Shown: piece after piece, positions 1-6,129 of the stretch | Layout: each line of letters begins with the position of its first letter | How positions within the stretch are numbered: position 1 is the stretch's first letter | Assembly (NCBI GenBank): GCA_017940105.1 | Contig: JAGAZG010000066.1 | Span: forward strand, 1-19,137 | Length of the DNA: 19,137 nucleotides | Reading direction: 5' to 3' | Source: Mailhella sp. | GTDB taxonomy: Bacteria; Desulfobacterota; Desulfovibrionia; Desulfovibrionales; Desulfovibrionaceae | Program-made: the position numbers and the translations under genes | Notes under the pieces: generated by a model | What the model saw: the letters and a program-made list of their open reading frames with translations, nothing else | Databases searched by the model: none | What the model was told of the DNA's origin: nothing

Positions 1-6
1 GCCGCT

Positions 7-276
7 GTGGCTATGGATACCGCTGCAAAACAGGCAGTTATTGCTCAGTTTGCCAAACATGAGGGCGACACTGGTTCGCCTGAGGTGCAGATTGCCCTTC
101 TTACAGCCCGCATTAATGGGCTTGCCGATCATTTTAAGGCGAATAAGAAGGATTTTCATTCCCGCACCGGTCTGCTCAAGCTGGTTGGTCAGCGCCGTAA
201 GATGCTGAACTACCTGAAAAAGACAGACATTCAGAGCTATCGCGCCCTGATCGAAAAACTCGGTCTGCGCAAGTAG
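7..276 (+). CDS. rpsO: 30S ribosomal protein S15
   Basis: S15 is a primary binder of 16S rRNA in the small ribosomal subunit and helps form the bridge to the 50S subunit. The 89-residue product has the usual family length. It shows the conserved DTGSPEVQ block at residues 21-28, HSRTGLLKLVGQRRK around residues 51-65, and the LIEKLGLRK end. The GTG at 7 puts the DTGS block at the same residue number as in E. coli S15, so I chose it over the ATG at 13. The first bases of the window are in frame without a stop, so a start just upstream of the window cannot be excluded, and the ribosome binding site cannot be judged. The neighbour pnp follows on the same strand, the rpsO-pnp order seen in many bacteria. 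Confidence 0.95.
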   Translation: MAMDTAAKQAVIAQFAKHEGDTGSPEVQIALLTARINGLADHFKANKKDFHSRTGLLKLVGQRRKMLNYLKKTDIQSYRALIEKLGLRK

Positions 277-290
277 CCGGATTTGGACGC

Positions 291-318
291 AAGGGAGCGG
301 TTTTGCCGCTCCCTTCCT
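291..318 (+). terminator. Hairpin after rpsO: terminator or processing site
   Basis: A 10-bp perfect stem (AAGGGAGCGG at 291-300 pairs with CCGCTCCCTT at 306-315, loop TTTTG) lies 14 bases after the rpsO stop. The following bases are pyrimidine-rich but not a clean T run, so it may be a partial terminator or a protective or processing hairpin between rpsO and pnp. Confidence 0.55.
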
Positions 319-354
319 CTTTAGTTTGCCCGATGTACGGGCGCAACGTTAACG

Positions 355-417
355 CTGGGAAGGAGCATCCTCGAAGTCGGGCGGAGTCCCGTCCGTTTTC
401 GAGGAGTCTCCTTCCAG
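355..417 (+). promoter_or_regulatory. Long hairpin in the pnp leader
   Basis: Bases 358-365 pair with 408-415. After a 2x2 mismatch (CA/GT), 368-375 pair with 398-405. Inside, C378 pairs with G395, and 379-384 pair with 389-394 with one G-U pair, closing on the loop AGTC. The outer end can be extended by C355-G417, T356-A416 and G357-C415 with one bulged G, which reaches the AGGAG ribosome binding site of pnp (416-420). It is an almost continuous double-stranded rod of about 27 bp. In E. coli the pnp leader contains an RNase III-cleaved stem-loop used for PNPase autoregulation; a similar role here is inferred from position and shape. Confidence 0.75.
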
Positions 418-426
418 GAGAAAGTC

Positions 427-2676
427 ATGAGTCTTCTTGATTGTACCAGAGTTTCCGCCAATGTGGGCGGAAAAGAAATTGTCCTTGAAACAGGACGCAT
501 AGCACGCCAGGCTAACGGCGCCATTTGGGTGCAGTGCGGAGGCACTGTTGCCCTCGTGACTGTTTGTGAAGCAGTTCTTGACGCCCCGAAATCTTTTTTC
601 CCTCTGACGGTGGAATATGCCGAGCGCATGTATGCTGCCGGACGCATTCCAGGTAATTTTTTCCGCCGCGAGATTGGCCGCCCCAGCGACCATGAAACCC
701 TTGTGGCCAGACTTATTGACCGCCCCATACGTCCGCTTTTCCCAAAGACGTATCCCAGTGAAGTTCAGGTCCTGGCCACGGTCATTTCTGCCGATGGGGA
801 GAATGATCCTGACGTGCTTTGCATCACAGCTGCGTCTGCGGCAACGTGCATTTCTTCCATTCCCTTTGCCGGACCTGTTGCCGGTGCCCGTCTGGGCCGT
901 GTTGACGGACAGTTCGTACTTAATCCAACGACCGAAGAGTTGAAAAGATCTGACATGGATATCGTGCTGGCGGCCTCACGTGATGCGGTCGTCATGGTCG
1001 AAGGCGAATGCAAGCTCGTTTCTGAGCAGGATTTCATTGACGGGCTTAATTGGGCGCATAAAGCTATACAGCCGCTTATTGACGCGCAGGAAGAACTGGT
1101 TCGCCTTGCAGGCAAAGAGAAAGTGTCTTTTGAGCCAAAGCAAGACGACCCGGAACTTTTTGCCTACGTTGAGAATCTGGCCGTCAAATCAGGCATGGAA
1201 GATGCACTTCGCACTCCTGACAAACTGCTGCGCAAGGAAGCACGCAATGCCGTGAAGGCAAAGGTCAAGGCCCTCATGGTCGAAGACGAGCGCTATGCCG
1301 ATGATCCTGAAGCACAGGCCGCCATTGGCGATGTCCTTGAGCATCTTGAAAAGAAACTTGTCCGTCAGAGGGTCATTGCTGAAGGGACGCGCATTGACAA
1401 TCGCGATACCAAAACAGTCCGCCCCATAGAAATAGAAATGTCTGTTCTTCCAAGAGCTCATGGTTCAGCCATTTTTGCACGAGGCGAAACAAAGACCATA
1501 GCGGTCACCACTCTTGGCAGTTCTACCGATGAACAGCAGGTGGATACCTTGAACGGGGAAGAATTCAAGCGGTTCATGCTTCACTATAATTTTCCTCCCT
1601 ACACCGTTGGCGAAGTTAAGCCGGTGCGTATTTCCCGCCGGGAAATAGGTCATGGTCATCTGGCGGAAAGGGCCTTGAAGGCCGTGTTGCCTTCTGCAGA
1701 GAAATTTCCTTATACGATACGCGTAGTTTCAGACACTGTGGAATCAAATGGGTCTTCTTCCATGGCGGCTGTATGCGGAGGTTGTCTTTCGCTCATGGAT
1801 GCTGGCGTGCCGATTTCCGCTCCCGTTGCAGGCGTAGCCATGGGACTCATTAAAGACGGTGACAACTATACCGTTCTCACCGATATACTTGGCGATGAAG
1901 ATGCGCTTGGCGATATGGATTTCAAGATTGCCGGAACGGCAAACGGCATAAGCGCCATACAAATGGATATAAAAATTAACGGATTGCCTACAGACGTTAT
2001 GGCCCGCGCCCTTGAACAGGCCCGTGTAGCACGGCTGCATGTGCTTGACGTTATGGCTCAGTACATGCCTGCTGTGCGCAGTGAGCTGTCTCCATATGCC
2101 CCGCAGCATATGGAAGTGTTCGTCGATCCTGAGGTCATCCGCATGATTATCGGTCCTGGAGGAAAGAATATCAAGGCCATTACCAGCAGTACCGGAGCAT
2201 CTATTGATATTGAAGATTCCGGTCGCGTGACCATTTTTGCACCGACGCATGAATCCATGATGGCCGCCAAAGAAATGGTGCTTTATTATGACCAGCATGC
2301 AGAACTTGGCAAGAACTATAATGCCAAGGTGAAGCGCGTCATGGAAATCGGAGCTATTGTTGAAATTCTTCCCAATGTTGAGGCGCTGGTGCATATTTCC
2401 CAGCTTGATACAGGTCGTGTTGAAAAAACTGAAGACGTTGCTCATCCTGGTGAAGATATGATGGTTAAAGTCATTGAAATTAATGGCGACCGCATCCGCG
2501 CAAGCCGAAAAGCCGTGCTGCTTGAAAGCCAGGGCGTGGAATGGAAGCCAGAAGACACGGTCAGGCCTGCTCCGCGTCCTCGCGGCGATAAGCCACATGA
2601 TGGAGAACGGCGTGGAGATAAGCGCGGTGAGCACCGGAATCAGGGAGGGCGCCGCAGTGATCGGCGTGATGATTAG
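427..2676 (+). CDS. pnp: Polynucleotide phosphorylase (PNPase)
   Basis: PNPase degrades RNA 3' to 5' by phosphorolysis, releasing nucleoside diphosphates, and acts as a trimeric ring in the cytoplasm. The 749-residue product has the family order: first RNase PH domain (about 10-145), helical domain (about 240-320), second RNase PH domain (about 325-540), KH domain with the GPGG loop at 576-579, and S1 domain (about 628-695). The catalytic LGDEDALGDMD motif is at 488-498; D490 and D496 correspond to E. coli D486 and D492. The last 37 residues are a basic, Arg/Gly/Asp-rich disordered tail that probably adds RNA contacts. The ATG follows AGGAG with six bases between. The leader holds a long hairpin suggestive of autocontrol, and rpsO lies upstream. 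Confidence 0.98.
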   Translation: MSLLDCTRVSANVGGKEIVLETGRIARQANGAIWVQCGGTVALVTVCEAVLDAPKSFFPLTVEYAERMYAAGRIPGNFFRREIGRPSDHETLVARLIDRPIRPLFPKTYPSEVQVLATVISADGENDPDVLCITAASAATCISSIPFAGPVAGARLGRVDGQFVLNPTTEELKRSDMDIVLAASRDAVVMVEGECKLVSEQDFIDGLNWAHKAIQPLIDAQEELVRLAGKEKVSFEPKQDDPELFAYVENLAVKSGMEDALRTPDKLLRKEARNAVKAKVKALMVEDERYADDPEAQAAIGDVLEHLEKKLVRQRVIAEGTRIDNRDTKTVRPIEIEMSVLPRAHGSAIFARGETKTIAVTTLGSSTDEQQVDTLNGEEFKRFMLHYNFPPYTVGEVKPVRISRREIGHGHLAERALKAVLPSAEKFPYTIRVVSDTVESNGSSSMAAVCGGCLSLMDAGVPISAPVAGVAMGLIKDGDNYTVLTDILGDEDALGDMDFKIAGTANGISAIQMDIKINGLPTDVMARALEQARVARLHVLDVMAQYMPAVRSELSPYAPQHMEVFVDPEVIRMIIGPGGKNIKAITSSTGASIDIEDSGRVTIFAPTHESMMAAKEMVLYYDQHAELGKNYNAKVKRVMEIGAIVEILPNVEALVHISQLDTGRVEKTEDVAHPGEDMMVKVIEINGDRIRASRKAVLLESQGVEWKPEDTVRPAPRPRGDKPHDGERRGDKRGEHRNQGGRRSDRRDD

Positions 2677-2705
2677 CTTTACCTTGAACAATAAATTTTA
2701 ATCAG

Positions 2706-2751
2706 GCTGCCCCGAAAATTCTGTCTTGAGAGTTTAGGGGCAGCTCGTTTT
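2706..2751 (+). terminator. Terminator after pnp
   Basis: An 8-bp perfect GC-rich stem (GCTGCCCC at 2706-2713 with GGGGCAGC at 2737-2744) carries a 23-base loop that can pair further through AAA/TTT. It is followed by TCGTTTT. It starts 29 bases after the pnp stop, so it plausibly ends the rpsO-pnp transcript, although the T run is short. Confidence 0.65.
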
Positions 2752-2858
2752 AAGTCATTTTTGGCATAAAAAGTGTCTTGGTAGAAATATCGCCTCATGT
2801 CTGCATTACCGATAAAAAAATAATACTTTCTAACATTTTGAAATTGTTTATAAAAAAA

Positions 2859-2874
2859 TATACAAAATTGTATA
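2859..2874. repeat. Perfect inverted repeat, candidate operator upstream of gdhA
   Basis: Arms TATACAA (2859-2865) and TTGTATA (2868-2874) flank AA. The core TACA-N4-TGTA recurs at 3061-3072 (TACATTTTTGTA), just before the gdhA ribosome binding site. Two copies of one dyad around a promoter is the usual look of a repressor or activator site. In DNA this AT-rich, chance is a real alternative. Confidence 0.4.
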
Positions 2875-3032
2875 AAACCATCTATTTTGCTATGTTATTT
2901 TAAAAATAAAAGAAAACATATACTAAAAAAAATATTGCATCATATAAAAAATAAGGATAATTCCCAGAAAAAGCATGCTTTATGCCGAATTTTGATGACA
3001 ATTCTAATCTGATTTCAAAAATTCAGCAAAGA

Positions 3033-3059
3033 TTGTCAAAGCAATTGAACGAATAAAAT
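3033..3059 (+). promoter_or_regulatory. Candidate sigma-70 type promoter of gdhA
   Basis: TTGTCA (3033-3038) and TAAAAT (3054-3059) are separated by 15 bases, shorter than the ideal 17. This places a start about 20-25 bases before the gdhA ATG. The second TACA-N4-TGTA dyad (3061-3072) would sit on the start point, a position suited to repression. AT-richness makes chance matches likely. Confidence 0.35.
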
Positions 3060-3088
3060 TTACATTTTTGTAAAAAGGAGTTGTCCTC

Positions 3089-4447
3089 ATGGCAAACAGC
3101 TATGTGCAGAGCGTTGTTGAAAAGGTGCGAGCGGCTTATCCATATCAGCCTGAATTCCTCCAGGCAGTAGAAGAAGTGCTCTTTTCCATGGAGCCACTGT
3201 TCAATAAGGAATCAAAGTATCAGGAAAACGCCATTCTTGAGCGCATCGTTATTCCTGAACGCCTTATTGAGTTCCGCGTTGCGTGGACTGATGATAAGGG
3301 AAAGATCCAGGTCAACAACGGTTATCGCATTCAGTTTAACTCTGCCATAGGACCATACAAGGGCGGAATACGCTTTCATCCCAGCGTAAACCAGAGTATT
3401 TTAAAATTCCTTGGCTTTGAGCAGATTTTTAAAAACAGCCTGACAGGACTCGCCATTGGCGGCGCAAAGGGCGGCGCTAATTTCGATCCAAAGGGTAAGA
3501 GCGATGCTGAAGTCATGCGTTTTTGTCAGGCATTTATGACAGAGCTGGTGCGTTACGTAGGTGCGCAAATTGACGTTCCTGCCGGAGATATCGGCGTTGG
3601 CGGGCGTGAGATCGGTTATATGTATGGCCAGTATAAGCGCCTTACAAGCAAGTTTGAAGGCGTTCTTACCGGCAAAGGTCTTAAATGGGGCGGCTCCCTG
3701 GCTCGCACAGAAGCCACCGGTTTTGGCAATGTGTATTTTGCTCAGAACATGCTCCAGGCTGTCGGAGAAGAAATTGAGGGCAAGACTGCCGCCGTCTCCG
3801 GTTCTGGCAATGTCGCCATCTATACAGTGAAAAAGCTTCAGCAGCTGGGGGCGAAACCTGTTACTGTTTCTGATTCCCGCGGTTGCATTTACCAGCCTGG
3901 AGGCATTAATCTTGAAGTGCTCAAGCAGGTTAAAGAAGTTGAGAGGGCTTCTCTGACTCGTTATGCCGAACTGTGCAAGGATGCGAAATATATACCTGTT
4001 GCCGACTATCCTGCCAATCAGCATCCAGTGTGGAATGTCGGAGCTCAACTTGCCTTCCCCAGTGCAACTCAGAATGAAGTCACGGTGGAAGATGCTAAGA
4101 ATCTCCTTTCAAAAGGCTGCATCCTGCTCAGCGAAGGGGCTAACATGCCCTCGACTCTGGCCGCTACTGCGGAATTTCAGAAAGCAGGCATCTGTTACGG
4201 ACCTGCCAAATGTGCAAACGCAGGTGGAGTGGCCACCAGTCAGCTTGAAATGGAGCAGAATGCCGGGATGACATCATGGTCGTTCGATGAAGTTGATAAC
4301 AAGCTCAAGGGAATTATGGCAGGCATTTTCCGCGCGGCGCACGATACCGCTGAAGAATTTGGTCAGCCTGGCAACTATGTCATGGGAGGCAATATTGCCG
4401 GTTTCCGCAAAGTTGCTGACAGCATGATTGAGCAGGGCGTCATGTAA
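3089..4447 (+). CDS. gdhA: NADP-type glutamate dehydrogenase
   Basis: This enzyme makes glutamate from 2-oxoglutarate and ammonium with NADPH, in the cytoplasm, as a hexamer. The 452-residue product is close to E. coli GdhA (447). The substrate part has GPYKGGIRFHP at 88-98 and the family signature LAIGGAKGGANFDP at 121-134, with the catalytic lysine at K127. D167 sits in the PAGDIGVGGREIGYMYG block. The dinucleotide fold has GSGNVA at 238-243, and the SDSRG segment further on resembles NADP-dependent members, which have Ser where NAD enzymes have an acidic residue; cofactor use is therefore inferred. The ATG follows AAGGAG with eight bases between. The gene appears monocistronic, with a long AT-rich regulatory region before it and a strong terminator after it, which suits nitrogen-responsive control. 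Confidence 0.97.
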   Translation: MANSYVQSVVEKVRAAYPYQPEFLQAVEEVLFSMEPLFNKESKYQENAILERIVIPERLIEFRVAWTDDKGKIQVNNGYRIQFNSAIGPYKGGIRFHPSVNQSILKFLGFEQIFKNSLTGLAIGGAKGGANFDPKGKSDAEVMRFCQAFMTELVRYVGAQIDVPAGDIGVGGREIGYMYGQYKRLTSKFEGVLTGKGLKWGGSLARTEATGFGNVYFAQNMLQAVGEEIEGKTAAVSGSGNVAIYTVKKLQQLGAKPVTVSDSRGCIYQPGGINLEVLKQVKEVERASLTRYAELCKDAKYIPVADYPANQHPVWNVGAQLAFPSATQNEVTVEDAKNLLSKGCILLSEGANMPSTLAATAEFQKAGICYGPAKCANAGGVATSQLEMEQNAGMTSWSFDEVDNKLKGIMAGIFRAAHDTAEEFGQPGNYVMGGNIAGFRKVADSMIEQGVM

Positions 4448-4477
4448 GGTGCATCTCTTTCAGGCAGAATAATACGG

Positions 4478-4514
4478 CGACCGTCAGGACGTATCCTGTC
4501 GGTCGTTTTTTTTT
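4478..4514 (+). terminator. Strong intrinsic terminator of gdhA
   Basis: Arms CGACCGTCAGGA (4478-4489) and TCCTGTCGGTCG (4494-4505) pair over 12 positions with one T-T mismatch and the loop CGTA, followed by nine T residues. It starts 30 bases after the gdhA stop. Confidence 0.95.
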
Positions 4515-4518
4515 GCAT

Positions 4519-4547
4519 AAAAAAAGGCCCGGAGCAAAATCCGGGCC
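4519..4547 (-). terminator. Strong intrinsic terminator of dnaJ
   Basis: Read on the minus strand, GGCCCGGA pairs perfectly with TCCGGGCC (plus positions 4540-4547 and 4526-4533, loop of six) and is followed by seven T residues (A run at 4519-4525). It ends the rpoZ-dnaJ transcript and lies only four bases from the end of the gdhA terminator, so the two convergent units are insulated. Confidence 0.95.
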
Positions 4548-4585
4548 GTTTATGATGGAAACGCCAAAGCAAATTATTAAGGATG

Positions 4586-5722
4586 TTAATCCATTCCGAA
4601 TGTTTTTTTCACCTTGTCAAAAAAGCCCTCATTTTCTTCTTCGTTTTTTTTTGAGTTTGCCGCTGGTTCAGACATCTTTTCAAATTCGCGGAGCAGTTCT
4701 TCCTGTTTTGCAGAAAGCTTAGTTGGGGTTTTCACGGTGATATGGACAAGAAGATTGCCGTAGCGATCTTCATTAAGATATTTCAGGCCTTTGCCTTTGA
4801 TTTGAAAAATTTTGCCATTCTGTGTGCCTTTTGGAATGTCAAGTGAGAGAGGTTCATCGCCTTCATTGATGCTGGGTACGCTGATGCGGGCGCCAAGAGC
4901 TGCCTGAGGGAAGGTAATTTCGGCAGAATAGATAAGATCCTGCTTGTCGCGTTCAAAGACGTCATCGTCTGCAACGTGGATGACAAGATACAAATCGCCT
5001 GGGGGCCCACCATGGATGCCGGCTTCGCCCTCGCCGCGCAGCCGCATGCGGGCGCCGTCAAAAATGCCCGCGGGGATGCGTGCGGAAAGTTCGCGTTCTG
5101 TCTGAATTATTCCATTGCCGCGGCATCTCGGGCATGGTTTGGGTATGGTGAAACCTTGACCGCGGCATGCCTGGCAGGGTTGTATGAAGGACATGAATCC
5201 CTGCCGTCTGGCTTCCTGTCCCGTGCCGTTACATTTTTTGCAGGTAACGCGGGATGACCCCTTGGCTGCGCCTGATCCGCTGCAGTCTGGACATGTTGCA
5301 TGCTTTGGAATTTTGATATCTTTAGTCGTTCCGGCAGCGGCTTCTCGGAAGGATATTTTCAGGTCATACCGCAGATCATCACCCTGCTGCGGGCGCGGAC
5401 CACGCCTGGCATTTGATGAAAAGCCAAAAATATCGCCAAAAATATCGCCAAACTGTGCAAAAATATCCTCAGCGCTATTAAAACCAGCTCCTCCCATGCC
5501 GGGATCTGCCGTGCCAAATCGGTCATAATTGGCCCGCCGTTCGGGATTGCGCAGTACATCGTAAGCTTCGGCCGCTTCCTTGAATTTTTGTTCAGCCTGG
5601 GCATCACCGGGGTTATGATCAGGATGGTATTTAAGGGCTAGCTTGCGATAAGCTTTTTTGATTTCGTCTTCTGAAGCGTTTTTGGAAACGCCCAGGACTT
5701 CATAATAATCACGCTGGCTCAT
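4586..5722 (-). CDS. dnaJ: Chaperone DnaJ (Hsp40, type I)
   Basis: DnaJ delivers unfolded clients to DnaK and stimulates its ATPase in the cytoplasm. The 378-residue product has the full type I layout. The J domain is at 1-70 with the essential HPD at 33-35. The Gly/Phe region is about 70-105. Four CxxCxGxG zinc motifs start at C144, C161, C183 and C197. Two beta-barrel client domains follow, and then an acidic Glu/Asn-rich end. The Gly/Phe region contains the tandem GDIFGDIF (92-99), encoded by a 12-base direct repeat. The gene follows rpoZ by 21 bases on the same strand, so the two are probably cotranscribed. The ribosome binding site is weak (GGA about 10 bases before the ATG), which may mean translational coupling. 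dnaK and grpE are not in the window. Confidence 0.97.
   Translation of the reverse strand: MSQRDYYEVLGVSKNASEDEIKKAYRKLALKYHPDHNPGDAQAEQKFKEAAEAYDVLRNPERRANYDRFGTADPGMGGAGFNSAEDIFAQFGDIFGDIFGFSSNARRGPRPQQGDDLRYDLKISFREAAAGTTKDIKIPKHATCPDCSGSGAAKGSSRVTCKKCNGTGQEARRQGFMSFIQPCQACRGQGFTIPKPCPRCRGNGIIQTERELSARIPAGIFDGARMRLRGEGEAGIHGGPPGDLYLVIHVADDDVFERDKQDLIYSAEITFPQAALGARISVPSINEGDEPLSLDIPKGTQNGKIFQIKGKGLKYLNEDRYGNLLVHITVKTPTKLSAKQEELLREFEKMSEPAANSKKNEEENEGFFDKVKKTFGMD
5423..5446 (-). repeat. 12-base tandem duplication inside dnaJ
   Basis: The 12-base unit GCCAAAAATATC occurs twice in a row (5423-5434 and 5435-5446, plus-strand reading). It stays in frame and encodes the doubled GDIF of the DnaJ Gly/Phe region. 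This is a likely slippage site, and copy number could vary between strains. Confidence 0.8.
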
Positions 5723-5743
5723 GACTGGAGTTCCGGTGTCCTG

Positions 5744-5980
5744 CTAGTCGTCAAGGGTGGATTCCGGCCCGGTTTCAAGGGGAACATAAAAGCTTTTGTC
5801 TTCAGGCAGAACCTTGCCGGCAGCAATTTCACGCAGTGCAGTTACCACTTCTTTGTTATTACATTCCACCAGGGGTTCATAGCCTTCGCGGAACTGGCGC
5901 ACACGCTTGATGGCCATCTGTACAAGGAGGAAACGGTTGTCCACGCGTTCCTGGCAATCTTCAACGGTAATACGAGCCAT
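5744..5980 (-). CDS. rpoZ: RNA polymerase omega subunit
   Basis: Omega helps fold and assemble the beta-prime subunit of RNA polymerase and in many bacteria contributes to the ppGpp site. The 78-residue product begins MARITVEDC and carries the conserved NRFLLVQMAIKRVRQ helix (16-30) and the KEVVTALREIAAGKV block (43-57), as in other omega subunits. It ends in a short acidic tail. The ATG is preceded by GGAGA with seven bases between. It is the first gene of a likely rpoZ-dnaJ operon with a candidate promoter at 6076-6104. spoT, the usual neighbour of rpoZ in enterobacteria, is absent here. Confidence 0.95.
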   Translation of the reverse strand: MARITVEDCQERVDNRFLLVQMAIKRVRQFREGYEPLVECNNKEVVTALREIAAGKVLPEDKSFYVPLETGPESTLDD

Positions 5981-6075
5981 GTTTTATCTCCAAACAGCTT
6001 TTGGGGGAAAGGCACGGATAAACTCCGGCCGGAGCTTGACTTTAGTGCTGAATCCAATCAGTTGCGGAACTAAAT

Positions 6076-6104
6076 TAATTAATTTTAAATAGAAATTCTG
6101 TCAA
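6076..6104 (-). promoter_or_regulatory. Candidate promoter of rpoZ-dnaJ
   Basis: On the minus strand a perfect TTGACA (-35, plus positions 6099-6104) is followed after 17 bases by TAATTA (6076-6081). It lies between the rnr stop and rpoZ and predicts a leader of about 90 bases. The -10 box is poor, so confidence rests on the -35 box and spacing. Confidence 0.5.
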
Positions 6105-6129
6105 CTGTTTGGACGGTGACGGAACCTGG

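Larger units (their letters stand above)
2752..3088. other. AT-rich intergenic region upstream of gdhA
   Basis: No convincing gene was seen in these 337 bases. The stretch is much richer in A and T than the flanking genes, with many A and T runs that suggest bent DNA. It contains the perfect inverted repeat TATACAA-AA-TTGTATA at 2859-2874. A related TACA-TTTT-TGTA lies at 3061-3072, and a looser repeat pairs GAATTTTGA (2987-2995) with TCAAAAATTC (3015-3024). It most likely carries the gdhA promoter and its control sites. Confidence 0.7.

Noticed and set aside
450..457. TTCCGCCA in pnp matching the 3' end of selC
   Set aside because: An 8-base match inside a conserved coding region is expected by chance and is not an attachment site.
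1744..2691. A 315-codon open frame on the minus strand across pnp
   Set aside because: It lies opposite a clear PNPase KH/S1 coding region, has no recognisable domain, and is explained by codon bias of the real gene.
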